From Sodiomyces alkalinus F11 (lineage: Eukaryota > Ascomycota > Sordariomycetes > Glomerellales > Plectosphaerellaceae), in contig NW_021167080.1 of the NCBI RefSeq assembly GCF_003711515.1, forward strand, positions 2,191,394 to 2,255,393: 64,000 bases of DNA. Reading direction: 5' to 3'. The notes below the pieces were generated by a model. It was not told where the DNA came from and ran no database searches. It saw nothing but the letters and a program-made list of their open reading frames with translations. Numbering within the stretch: position 1 is the first letter of the stretch; the number at the start of each line of letters is the position of its first letter. A program made the position numbers and the translations under genes. Of the stretch, positions 25,216 through 37,064 are shown piece after piece.

Positions 25216-26939
25216 ATGAATATTGGGTCTGACAACTTCTGGGCTAAGCTGCCTGCAATCCTTCAGAATATCGCCCAATGTGACTATGCCGTCATCGACT
25301 TGGAGATGTCGGGAGGAGTCACCTCCTTCCACGATGATTCTATCACCGGGATCGAATCAAAGGAGGATCAGGCCTACACAGCTGCCCGCCAAGGTGCAAC
25401 CATGCACAACATACTCGAGCTGGGTTTGACCTTGCTTAGTTTCTCCAAGAGTTCGTTCAAGGGTTCGTTCACTCAAGCCAGACAGAGCCCCGGTGGGAAA
25501 TAGGTTCTGGTTCATCCAACTAATCTGGTTACCATGCCGAGGAGTAGGATCATATACTCTATCGTCTTACGCCTTCAAAGTCAACAGCTTGTTCCTCGAA
25601 GACACAAGGACGGCATACGACTTTGCAGCAAAACAAGATCGTCTGGTCGACTTCTCCTACTCGGCCCTCAAGTTCCTCAAGGCTCATGGAGTTGACCCAA
25701 TAACCTTGAGTGGGATAGAGACCTATCACAACGCGGGTGTCCCCTACCTTAGCCGCGAGGAGCATGCCAGAGCCATAAGCCGTTTTCACAGCGCTCGGCC
25801 CTTCGTGCCAGTTGAGGCGAGGGAGCTCGACGATGCTGCAGAAACCTTTCAGATCGAGACGGCCGAAAGCATCCAAGACTGGTGGTCTCAGAGGGGTGAT
25901 GTAATGACCCTGCCTATCCATGAGAAGGAAGCTGGCCTTTAGCTGACCCTGTCCCCAAGGACACCGAAAGCCTCGTGATATGTCTTCCCACGGAGAGCGT
26001 GAGTCGTAATGCGCTCTATCAGCGGATCGTGCGACAACTCATACACGACAACTACCCGCTTTGTGAAACCTATTCATTCAATTCCAGCCATGGAATGAGG
26101 GTTCAAATCAAGGATGAGGCGGCAGACGCGGAGGTAAGATTGCCAGTCCGTTCGATGGCAGCATGTTGCTGACTGTAACGTCAGCGTATCAATAACAAAG
26201 CTCGCAAGCTTGAAAAGGCCCTGAAGACGCAAGCTGGTCTGCGCATTGTCATCGAAGCGCTTTGTGGAGGAAAATTCGCCGGCCTTGTTCAGCCGGAGCT
26301 CGTTTACGGCAGCAATCCTTCTGAGACACCACAGCAGGATGCTCTGGAGCGGGACCTTCAGAGTAAGCTGCGCAACTGGGAGAAAAAGCTCCAATCGTCC
26401 CGGCCCATTCTTGTCGGCCACAACCTCCTCTACGACTTGTGTTTCCTGTACGATGCATTCATCGGCGCACTTCCCAACACCTGGTCCCAGTTTAGTGTCC
26501 AGCTGTTTGAACTCTTCCCCCGCATCTTGGACACGAAAGTCCTCGCCCTTGAGGAGAACCCGATCGAGGGTGGCGACCCTCTGGAGGATTTGTACAAGAG
26601 ATGGAAGGGAAAGGAACCGGCCGTTGATTGGCAAAGGGTGATGTATGGTTACGGCCATAAGGCGGCAGCACATTCCGCGGGCTTCGACAGTAAGTCGAAC
26701 TTCCACCTCTCTTCGCCCCTCCTTCCGTGGAGCTTCCGGTCTAACGGTCGTCCGTAGGCTATATGACGGCCATGGTTTTCCTGGCGCTCTGCCACAAGAG
26801 ACAGGGAAACATGAAACAACGGCTCCCTGAGTGGGAAGACGGTTTCTGGGATGTGAGCCGCAATACCGTCCGGATCGGACCAGGACAGATAGTCCAACTG
26901 GGCCGACCGGCCATCCAGCCCTCTGAGATGGAGAAGTAG
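25216..26939 (+). CDS. CAF1-family poly(A) ribonuclease (PARN type), exon structure uncertain at one point
   Basis: DEDDh 3'-5' exonuclease that shortens poly(A) tails or trims small RNAs. Reading: 25216-25450, 25548-25895, 25943-26133, 26185-26689 and 26758-26939, 486 residues. Active-site residues are visible: Asp28 and Glu30 in VIDLEMSG, the third Asp in GHNLLYDLCFLYDAF, and the HSAGFD that supplies the His and last Asp. PYLSREEHARAI and IVRQLIHDNYP are typical of the fungal PARN-like branch. Intron 1 uses an unusual GTTCGT donor, with a CTAAT branch site. Around 25896-25942 the frame breaks. A 47-bp intron (GTGATG to TTTAG) restores it, but a one-base deletion in a continuous exon would do the same, in which case the gene is damaged. 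The other splice sites are ordinary. Confidence 0.85.
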
Positions 26940-27118
26940 GTGCTGCCAAGCTTGCCCGGCGTCGTTGTATTATGCCCCGTAGTTTTGGTTGAGGTAGCTG
27001 CCGTATAATTACCGTAGGGTCCCGCATGGCCGACTCGCATGATCCACTTCCGTCTACCGCAACAGATCACCTCCGTTCAACTAGTCGTTCTGCGAGCACA
27101 ACTTTTAACTCCTAAGAA

Positions 27119-27189
27119 GCGTGAATGGTTTAGTGGTAAAATTCTCCGTTGCCATCGGGGAGCCCTGGGTTCGATTCCCAGTTCACGCA
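27119..27189 (+). tRNA. tRNA-Gly (anticodon GCC)
   Basis: 71-nt cloverleaf: acceptor stem GCGTGAA pairs with TTCACGC, discriminator A27189. The D arm contains TGGTTTAGTGG (box A), the anticodon loop TTGCCAT gives GCC, and the T arm CTGGG-TTCGATT-CCCAG contains box B. No intron. All stems pair. Confidence 0.97.
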
Positions 27190-27214
27190 AGGAGATCCTC
27201 AGCTTTCGAGGCGA

Positions 27215-27223
27215 TTTTTTTTT
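27215..27223 (+). terminator. RNA polymerase III terminator (T9)
   Basis: Nine T, 25 bases after the end of tRNA-Gly, the usual signal for release of Pol III. Confidence 0.75.
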
Positions 27224-27603
27224 CGTTCCCCTGTACGGGTATCCGGGTACCTAGGTATATTAGCATCTCTTCATTATCGTCTTCTCCCCCCCGAGATGCA
27301 CCTTATCACTGTCCATTCTCCTCGAGTTGCTTTAGAAATACCACAAAGATACGCGACCCAAACTATCGCCAATTATGACGGATCCGGATGGAAGGTGTCA
27401 TCCAATTTCAAGAGACCAGGGCATGAAATATCGGAGGCAGTGGGACAATATCATTTATACAGGGGCAGAAAAAATCTAACCAAATACCCATGCTGCAAAA
27501 ATACACAGCCCAGCCTGAAGGCTAGGCGGCAACTTCAGAGCTAGGCTCGAGACAATGTAGTACAGATCGTATAATACAAACCCTGAATTGGCCAGCTCAC
27601 ACA

Positions 27604-28818
27604 CTATCTATCGGCCATCATATTCCGTACGCTGTGAAAGTATCTCGGCTCCAGCACCGACTGGAGCTCTTCCCTCGTCAGCCACTTGAAGTCAGTGTAG
27701 CCGAATGGGTTCCCCTCAAGGTTTGCTTGACCAGCCATGATGCGGCCCTTGAGATAGAAAGTCTTCTCTCCACGGGACTCCAACGTGCCGTCCTCGTTGA
27801 AGACGGGGCGGACGACGTGGTGCGCGACAGGAACACGTCCTACAATCCACGTGTTCATGTTGACGCCGGCGCCCTGATCTAGGACACGTTTCGCCGTCTG
27901 CAGTGTCGTGTCAGCTATGGTTCATCGCAGTGATCCCAACCGACGGAAAGCCTGTCGGGACGTATAACAGAGGAAAAGAGAAAGAAACAAGATGAAGGAA
28001 AAGGAAAAGGAAAAGGAAAAGGGGGGAGGGATGCCCACCTCATGGAGATTCTCATCCGTTGCGACTGAGCTGCTCAGGAAAGCCCAATTGCCGTCCTTGC
28101 CCTTGACGACCAGGTACAGCGTCCTGTCCATAGCGCGGTCCAACCTCCGGACGTCACCCGTCTTGTCGGCCTCCGACACACGATCTTGCGGCTTCTCAAC
28201 CGGCACCCGGTCCTCCTCGGGAATGATCTCGGCATCGTCACTGACCCGCATCTCGGCATCCTTGAGCAGCGCATTGTGGAGGCTCTCGTACTTGCTCAGC
28301 GGATCGCCGACCTTGAGCTCGTCGTCCCACGCCCGAGACGCCTTGCCATTGTAAATGCCCAGCTCCTTCGCCACCGTGCCTTTCCGGTCCTTGACCTTGA
28401 GGTTCCAGTCGATCAGCGCAGGCGTGTCGGGCTTGAAGAATACGGACGTGACAAACGGCATGCAGAGCCGCTCGTTGAGACGCTTCTGGTAGAAGTAAAA
28501 AGACGACTCGAAGGAAGTGGGTTCCGCCGTCAGGAGGGGAGCACGCGTCAGGATAATGCCCGACTTTATGCGGTAATGCTGTTTCGCAGAGCCCTTGACC
28601 GGCTCAAGGGGCACATTCGAGGCGGTGGGGGGGTCAATCGGGGTGTTGCTGGTCGTTACTGATGCGGCGGCAGCGCCGGAATAGGGACGCGAGGATGGTA
28701 AGGAAAACGCATTCGCAGCCGGGAATCGAATCTGAATGCTGCCCCTAGCGCATCGTCTGCACACATTGGGGGATGCTGAGGGTGCTATGAGAAGAAGAGT
28801 TCGTTCCCAGATCAGCAT
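27604..28818 (-). CDS. Mitochondrial ribosomal protein mL46 (MRPL46/YmL17)
   Basis: Large-subunit mitoribosomal protein with a Nudix-like fold. Exons 28818-28039 and 27897-27604 give 357 residues. The N-terminus is rich in Arg, Ser and Ala without acidic residues until about residue 60, as for a matrix-targeting presequence. KSGIILTRAPLLTAEPTSFESSFYFYQKRLNERL is the conserved domain entry, and MNTWIVGRVPVAH with GEKTFYLKGRIMAGQ is the hallmark C-terminal block. The 141-bp intron has a CT-rich (AAAAGG-complement) tract directly after its GTGGGC donor. Confidence 0.93.
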
Positions 28819-29910
28819 TTTCGTTCAACAACGAGACACGCAGGGATGTTCTTACTTCGCAGAATACTACGAACAATATTCGCTCCCCTACTCGAGGCTG
28901 ACATATCCGGCTATTATCGTGGCAGGGGAGCGGGCTTTCGCTCCTCTCTACTCGCGTGCTTCGAATTGAGTTGGGAAGATGGATGCTGGGAATCAACTTT
29001 TTTGCAGCCGTTTGATCTGTCGCGAGTACGTACCGCGCAGTGGCCCAGAAATTCGAGCTTACATAACCTAGCATCGAATTATGTAACGAAGATTTGTGCC
29101 TGAGGCACCAAGAGAAGCCCAGCCCCGAGCCCGCGCCAACACACAAAATCTGCCATGGACGCGATTTGTTCCCTCTTTCTTTCCCCTTTCACCAATATGG
29201 GCACCATAACCTTATCGTCAAGACCTGTTCCTCCAGAACGTCCTGATCATTGTTCGAGTGCCCAGAGTGAGAGCAGTCTTATTTCGCTAGCGGTACCTGC
29301 CGTTTTTACGTACCCACCGGGTTGCTGTTAGATAGATTCTGCTGACATTGCCTGCAAGACGCAATCCCCTCGCTGCAAATCTGGTATCCTTCCGACGCGG
29401 AAGCTTTCGGTCAGCTTGCAACAATAAGGGCCCTGTTCCTTGACCGCATTGGTTACCTTGCTTTTGTTTCGTGACGAGTGGCGAGAGACCTCTTAGCTAA
29501 ACTGCGTGCCCTCAGGCTCAATGCGAACAATCACAATGGAGAGAAAACGAAGCACCCGCTTACGCGTTCCGAACCTCGAGTCCCCGTGTCCTAGAGCCTC
29601 TTCATGATATTTGTCGTCTTCCGTCTATTTACCTTCATAATAAACACCCGCGAAAACCACTCAAGATATACAGTCCATAAAATACCATACTCCGTAACTC
29701 GAATTCAGAACCTGAACTTAAGCCGCCGTGGCCCTGGCATACAGGGAATAATAAGCATCAGTTCCGCCCGGTCCCGAGAAAATTCCAGGGCACCATGCCT
29801 CAAATGATTCGCACCTGGGTATCTATATCGCCTCTGTGCTCTTTGTCCGTTGTCCGCCTGGTCCTCCCAAACGCCTGAAATATCTCTTCGTGGCAGCAAA
29901 AGCCACTCGA
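28819..29910. other. Intergenic region between mL46 and the RING/PHD gene
   Basis: Upstream of mL46 and downstream of the RING/PHD gene. No conserved frame or repeat recognised. Confidence 0.55.
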
Positions 29911-31967
29911 TCAAGCCTTCAAACCCGAAATCGCCTGAGCCACTTCTTCCGCAGCCACCTTTTCCCAATTTTTCTTGCCGGCGTCGTCGTCCAGTGCCGA
30001 AGCGTCACGAATGCTGTCATAGAGCTTGCGCGAAACATCGCGGTTGATGTTCGAATACTGATCCACAGTGAGCTTCTTAGCTCGCCAGTGTGGCTTCAGC
30101 GCGGCTAGGACGATGCCGTTGATCTTCTCCTTCGCCCGCAGGGTAATGTCCTGCCTTGTCGGCGAGCTGTCCTGAGACCGAGCCTGTCGTGGGGACCCTT
30201 GTCTCCGATCGGGCCTGCGAGGGCGGGGATGTCGTATCTCGAGGGCCATGCTGCGGGGGGGATTATCCGAATCGCTGGTTTCGCCGGCTGAGCGGGCGGG
30301 AGAGTAGTTGGCCTTGGGAAAGACTGGTTCGATATGCGAGCTCAGTGTGCTCGGTGAAGTTGGTCTAGGGAGCGGGGGTGGTGTAAGAGACAGATTTCTC
30401 GGAGAATTGTGGGATGAGGCGCCGGGCGAGGCTGCTGGGGACGATGCTTCCACGCCATATCCCGAGCTGAAGTAAGTGCGGCCGTTTTCGTCGTCGGACG
30501 GTGGACCGGTCTCGACCTCGCGGAGCAATGATGATAGGAACGAGGGTTCTTCGGCGCTACGTTGTGCTTGCGGAACAGGTGGCACGGTAGAGGTCGACGA
30601 CGTGGCCGAGGCTGACGCAGCTCCCGAACCCGAAATGCCAGAGCCTGATGCCTCGCCATGCAGAACAAGTCGGCGAGTGCGCGGTCGCTTCAACTTTCGT
30701 TGCGGCTCTTCCGATGCAGGCTCGCGTGGAGACGATGTGGCGGACTTGCGCTTCCGCCTGTTCTGGGCACCGGGGTTTTCGGTCTCCCTGATTCTGTCGA
30801 GTTCGTTCCAGGCCTTTTGCTCTTCGGGGGTTTCTTGTTCAACAGGCTGGGCAATATCCAGTCGTTCGCCGATGGCCCTGGGAATGCCCATGGCAAAGGT
30901 CTCCCGAGCTCCCTGACGGCTGGCAATGGCGAGGCGCCGTTCCCACTGCTGGTACTCGCGAAGTTCCCGCTCGCGCTGCTGCAGGGACCGCCGGAACCCC
31001 TCGAAACTATCGTCGTCCTCATGGTTATCAAGGTCAATATTCGTGGCGTCGAAAACGCGGCCCGCAATTCGGCCCCAAGCGCCCTGCCACTCGACGGATC
31101 GAGCCTGGCGACGGGCTCGCCTCTGCCGCTCGCGAGTTCGGGTAAACGGCCTCCCGCTGGACCTGCCACGAGAACGACCCGACGTGACTTGGGTCTCCCA
31201 GTCGGAAGTGTTGTCGGGAGAGAGCTGAGGATCAATAAGATCGGCACACTCGAGACAGTACCACGAGCCGCTGGGAACGTGATCCAAGCCGATGCAGTGG
31301 GTGTGATAAGCGGCGTCGCAGGCGTCACAAAGCAGAAGGATGTCGGGGCGTTCAGCCGTGCCACAAATGGGACATGGCGTTTCTTCCTCGGATTCGTCGG
31401 GATTTTCCTGGAGCCATTCGCTAAGGTCGAACTCCTGGGTCTGTATCTTGTCTTGGACCGGGTATGAGTCTACTATGGGGCCTGTTGATTGTCGACGTAT
31501 TAGCTGACGTCGATGTCCGGAGAGAGCATAGTCCCATGGGGGAAGGGGAACAGAGGAAGCGAAGACGAGAAACAAGCGAAGGAGGGGAAAGAAATAATGA
31601 TATCGCACTTACCATCGATCTTGGTGGAGAGCTTGACTTCATTGAAGGTGGCGCGACAAATGGGACATGTGTTGGAGTTGTTGGCCCAGCTCCTAATGCA
31701 GCGATCATGGATAACATGATTGCAGCCAACGAGTGTCGCGATGAAGGTGTTCTCATCGGGAGGACTGAAGCCAGCTTGTTTGTGTGGGTGAGTGCAAGAC
31801 GATGCTTTGCATCTCTGGCTTGGTGGCGACGTTGGGGCTGATTGTTTAGAACGTGCTTCCTTGGATGGTGAAGGGTCACCCGCCATTTCCGAGTCGGCCA
31901 CACCCACATCCTCAGCTGCAGGCTCCAAACTTTCCAGGCATATGATGCATTGGTCTGGATCAGTCAT
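29911..31967 (-). CDS. RING plus PHD finger nuclear protein (PHRF1-like)
   Basis: Exons 31967-31613 and 31481-29911 give 641 residues. The N-terminus is a RING finger: CIIC at 7-10, then a long Ser/Pro-rich insert, then CNHVIHDRC and CPIC. A PHD finger follows at about 155-200 (CPICGTAERPDILLLCDACDA, ending WYCLEC), with the aromatic and acidic residues used for histone H3 tail reading. The middle is Arg/Ser-rich and basic with several KRKR/RRKRK-like stretches. The C-terminal helices (RAKEKINGIVLAALKPHWR) resemble the SRI-like end of PHRF1, which binds the phosphorylated RNA polymerase II tail. Likely a chromatin-linked E3 ubiquitin ligase; domain calls are firm, orthology to PHRF1 is an inference. 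Confidence 0.88.
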
Positions 31968-34900
31968 ACTGAAAAGAGATAACGAAGTGATGAAAAGTTG
32001 ATGGATTCATATAATTCCACCCTTGGAAAAGAAAGTAAAAGGACAGTCAATGGCGGGGCGTTAGGACTATAACGCCTTTGACTGAGTGTTGATAGGTGTT
32101 GCTAGTTTCACTCCTTATAACTTGACGCGTGGTGGATGAATGATGAATTTCGAGGGTAAATAAAGTAATACCGTGAGATATCCGGACGAGATATAAGAAA
32201 GCGTCAAAGTTCCGTTACCGTGTAACAACAAGAAATAGTCGACTCGAGGAAGAGTTTATGCAGATTTTCGTAGGCAAAGCACAAGACTTTTCGTGTGCTC
32301 GGTGCAGGTGTGAATGTAAATACCAAAGGTGGTAATGGTAATGGTGGCGCACTACCTAGAGGAGGCGATGGTGGACTAGAGGACTTGTTCATTCATTCAG
32401 AGATAAAGAGATAAAATGATTGCTTTGGTGGAAGTCTTGATCGTAGGTAGCTAGGTTCCTTCCAAGATCTTTAAGGTATCGGTAGAACCCCGGTTGGCGG
32501 GTATCAATTGTCGTATGCAAGAACAAGAACAGGTGACCTCGGGGATAAGTATGGATAGAAGCTTTATTCCTGTGTCCGAAGCAAGTATAACTTGTATGAT
32601 GCGGCTAGACAGATCTGAGATCCGATGTACAACGTACTATAATGCATATTAGGAATGGTAGATGGGCGGGGATTTTGGTACGTTGTAATTCAAAAGTGAG
32701 ATGCTAGGTGGTACTTCGTGGCGTACGTACCTTGAAACTTTCCCATTCACAGGCAGGTGGGGTGGGGGGAGGAGCCTCGGCGGTTGCGTATATATTGTCA
32801 GTGGCTGCCTGATAAATACAAGTCTGACTGTACGGATATGTCTCCGAAGGCTCCGGCGAGATAAGAGGAAAGATATGGGAGCGAAGAGTGAACGAACGGA
32901 GACGAGGGGGAAGGAAAGCCGCCATGTTGATGCCAACCGCAGGACGGAGTACAGAGTTTACATACATACGAATATGTAGAGTACCTTACCTTATTTACAC
33001 GTACTTCGGACGAAGGTCAATAGGGCTCTGTGGTTCGTTGGCAGAGTGGGTACCCAGTCGTCTAAGGCCCAATCAATCACGACTATTTACGACCAGCCAG
33101 TAAGAGCAGGGTGCGCGAGTCACAGGACGGCAGTGAGGTATGCACACACCTAGGCTATAATAATACCTACCTATTTGTAATTATTTCTTGACACTTGATG
33201 GTACTAGGCAAGGTAAGGAAGAATATCATTGGTATCATTGAAAAGATGAAGAAAAATTGCCTGTGCATTTAACCTAATGTGTTCTGCAATCGCTCAATAC
33301 TCTTCTCTGCCAGACGGTTTATAAGGTACAAACAAGGCCTGTGTCTGAAATTGTATGGGTACAAACCTACCTCGGCTCCGTACTCCGTATTTCTACTACA
33401 TGTAATTAGGTACAGGTAATACCCTACTTGCCTATCAGGGCGTTTCATTGACAGTGACCTAGGATGGGCTAGCAACGCAATAATCCCCACACGCCTTGCC
33501 ATTTTAGCCTGGAGCGGGCTCCCCTGATGATCCCCAATGTCCGTATTATAGTCTTCCTCTCCTGGTGCTTCCGAGTACGAAACAATCATATTTAGTAGCT
33601 TTCCGACTCGACTTGCCACGTCCAGTACTCGAATCATGTGGATGCTCCTTTGGCAGGAGGTGGACAGGAAGACAACACGGAGGCCACGTCCGCAGAACGT
33701 CTCTCGCCCGAGGGATCGTGTTGTTTGGGTCTTTCCCGCCTTAAGCGACGCCCCGATTGGCGTTATCTTCCTGGGCCCTCCACCTTCTCTTCCACCCAAG
33801 TTGCAGAAGGGCGTCACAACCCCTGGCCGTTGATCTTCCGAGAACTAGGGCCGTGCCAACCAACGTCGAAGCACACTCCACGAGCCCGCTGACAGCATCC
33901 ATGTAGCGACAGAGAGGCACCCAGGTGTTAAGTTGGTCTAGCAGGTGCTAATTTATTTGACAAGCATGGTGTCACCCATGACAAGAACATTTCGGATCTG
34001 TCGTCCGTCCTATATGATGTAGACCAAACTTACATTACGCATATCAACGCCTAGGCTCCGACGACTTGAAACGACCTGTTGGGCTTATTTGTCGTGGGGC
34101 GCACCAGAGCTGGGGGCTGGCTCTTGGTGTCGTTTCATGCAGTGTGGATATGCCGTCCTTTCTGAGTCCCTACGGATATAGAAGACGGAAGGTGTACACC
34201 AGTGGACAACTTTTTGGCGCAATTGATGGGGTGCGCGGCACTGTTCTGCGTTACCTGGCGCCGCTCACTTAATAGGCAGGTGGGTGGCACCGTGTTCTTC
34301 GGGTCCTAGTTCATAAAGTAATGCATGGGTCCTCATTCTTCTGAGATTCGCTTTTAGAGTCGAGTAAGATAGTCGTCGAGACAAAAGCATGCGGTCCTCT
34401 GGTTTGCTCCGTAAAGTATTGCACAGACAAAGCCAACCGGGCACATAAGAATGCTGGCGTCGCATGTCTCTCGTGAAGAGACCTTGATATTGGGCTTGGC
34501 TAGGTCGACCTCTACGGGCACGCGCCTACCTAGTCATAATATTTGATTGCTTTTGGCTTTCTTGAACAGTTACATTGCTGCTTTGCGCTTAGAACCTTGA
34601 ACAAACCTCGATCGATTCCGGGCATGCTCACCCCTGCCTTACACGCTGAGTACTTCGGGAGTTCAGCGTACTCTTTTATGCTTTGTCAGTTCAGCGGCCC
34701 GGTATGATCCCCCTGACGTACTTGCCGCTCCTGTGTCGCCGAGTCTCGAAAGAAATCCAACACCGCACGTAATAGCACCAAGCACAGAAGCAACACTGTC
34801 GCCTGGCGAGTTGTCTTAGGCCTAGCGTCTCTGGACAGCACGACTAGCATGCAACTTGGCAACTCCTCTAATGGCAAAAGTGTCAAGGGCTCGCGTTCTG

Positions 34901-35187
34901 AGCCTGGCAAAGGCGATCGGCCGTTTGTCCATTCAACGTGCTCGAAAAATCCCGGGGGGGGNNNNNNNNNNNNNNNNNNNNNNNNNGTGGGGGGGGGGAT
35001 AAAGAGTATTGTTCGTCAAGTGTCCATTTTCATTGCTAACCATGTGGTCCGTAAGGGGTAGCTGACCGAAGACCCATCTGACCTGGAGCATCTTCCAGAT
35101 GATATAGGCTGCATAACCCGAGGATTTTCCCATACACCGCCCGAAAATGCAAAGCAGAACCCATCCCGCAATTCCAATGCCCCTTAT
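31968..35187. other. Gene-poor intergenic region, 3.2 kb
   Basis: No conserved open frame on either strand. Contains the 25-N gap and scattered AGGTACC/AAGGTA words (for example 33160-33220 and 33400-33440). A string near 33033-33060 (TGGCAGAGTGGGTACCC) recalls a tRNA D arm, but no cloverleaf forms. Confidence 0.55.
34962..34986. other. Assembly gap (25 N)
   Basis: Twenty-five N with G runs on both sides, again a likely homopolymer failure; true length unknown. Confidence 0.98.
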
Positions 35188-36154
35188 TTAGACTTCCGCA
35201 ATTTCCCTTAGACGACGCAGAGTCGAGCGCATGGCAGCGGCGGCAGGGGTGCTGTGCAGAGCATGTTAGTGGATTGGTCCAAGTAAGGGAAGGTAAGCAA
35301 GGTCAAGAGGCAAAGCCTTCGTCGGGATAGCAACATACGCAACGGTGTAGGCACCTCCGGCACTAGAGCAATCGTCAAGTCAGCACGGTGAAGTTCAAAA
35401 TTCGGAGTGTGACGCTAGGGACGTACACAGTCTTCCTGCAGGACTTGCAGTTCCAGATACCGGTGGAGTGGCGCTTGACGGTGGGCTTGCCGCAGAAGGT
35501 GCAGGTGTAGGTGGCGTGCTGCGAGATTTCCATCTTCTTGACCTGCTTCCTCAGCGAGGCACCATATCTGGTACCGTACTTGCCGGTGACGCCGACTTTC
35601 TGCACAGCTGTTAGCTCACATGCATGAATCCAGTGTTTGCGCTTCCAAGACTCAGCTGCATGTCGCGCCGGTCCCAAAGCCTGCGCCCCAAGTCCTCTTG
35701 TGCAATGTCTGTGTTGTATGGTAGTCAATAGATGCTTGTTGTCGAATTCAGGCGCTTCATTTTATGCCGGGCTCTGTTGGACGTCGACAATTGATGTTGT
35801 GGTCGTAGGTCTTGTTTTCGTTACGCCTTTCCACGTTGGCTGAGACCCCATCCATCACCCAGGCATTCGATGGCACATGGAACGGGTTATGCTCCCAAGG
35901 CATGGTCCCAGAGACATGACTCCGTCCCATGGTCTATCGCACGCCGCATGTCTTCGACGGAAGCAGAATGCCTCCGAAATTGGCTATACCCGTCATGTCG
36001 AGAGGTCTGGGAACGTCTCGGAAATTTGCACTTGGGTACTTGGACGCAGGCATGAGGAGATCGGTGCGCATGAGAGGAGCGGCCTTGCAAGCGAGGTGCA
36101 GCACGGAGCACGAGCATGAGATTAAAGGTGACGAACCTTGGTGCGCTTGGCCAT
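35188..36154 (-). CDS. Cytosolic ribosomal protein eL43 (L37Ae/L43)
   Basis: 60S subunit protein with a zinc ribbon. Four exons: 36154-36137 (18 nt, MAKRTK), 35599-35427, 35362-35339 (24 nt) and 35251-35188, giving 92 residues, exactly the family length. The zinc ribbon is C39-x2-C42 and C57-x2-C60. [17 protein letters not shown] and the [20 protein letters not shown] tail (reconstructed across two introns) match the family throughout. The first intron is 537 bp, far longer than others here, as is common in fungal ribosomal protein genes. Confidence 0.97.
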
Positions 36155-37064
36155 TTTGTCGAATGTGAGGAGAAAGTCGAGGTTGAGTGGGCGGCGATGA
36201 GGTGGTTGAAAATGGCGGGTTGGTACGGCGTCGGCCTCGTCTTTGAAAGAATTTTGGGTGTAGTGGTGGGATTTCGGCAGTAGGGCTTTCTGTGCGTGCA
36301 CAGACCAGGCCTCGATTGGCAGCCAGCATAGGCCTCGAGGGGTAGCTTATGTAAACCCGAAGTCTTGTTCACAGGACGTAATTACCTATTCAATGTCAAC
36401 CATAAGGGATATTACATAATACTGGGAATTAGGTACCTAAGTACTTCGATGCGTAAGCGTTCCCTTGCCTCGGACTCGCAACCTTGAGCTTTGAACCAAG
36501 CAACTAAAAATCCTGGACGAAACGTACCAGCTCCGGAGCGAATGGATACTTAAGGTACCTAGGTAGGAAAGGAACCATTGCCGACAGATTATAGTGTATT
36601 GTACAAAGTACGGATGCGTTCTGCACAGATGGCGAGCACCTGAGATAGGTAGGTAGCCTGCATGGATCCGTACCGTCTCCTCTCCCTGGTAGATACCTAG
36701 ATACCTAGGTACAAAAGTTCCTTTTTATTATGTCTCCGTGTTTGCGTCTTACAGGTGTCAAATGCCATCCTCAGGTAATTGACAGTACACGCCATTAAGG
36801 CTGAATCATGACGTCCGTGATCCTTCAGCGTGTTTAGGCAGTGGCCATTTGTGGTACGACCTAGAGGAAACGTACGATCCAGCCTTTCCATGTAGACCTG
36901 TTTTCCTTGATTGATAGCTATAAAACCTGTTGAACCCACAAGGCGGGTCGACTCGAATATCATCTCTCTGGATCCTTGCAATTATCCAACCACACTGCTC
37001 AGTGTCTTATTATCCTTCCTCGATCCCATTGTAATCGCAAGAAAGAAACCGAGACGCCGCGAAC
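36155..37064. promoter_or_regulatory. Divergent region between eL43 and the saccharopine dehydrogenase-like gene
   Basis: 0.9 kb between divergent starts, so both promoters lie here. Rich in AGGTACCT and TACCTAGGTA words (36430-36570 and 36680-36711). No gene seen. Confidence 0.55.

Noticed and set aside
33020..33095. D-arm-like string TGGCAGAGTGGGTACCC
   Set aside because: No T arm or acceptor partner; not a tRNA gene.
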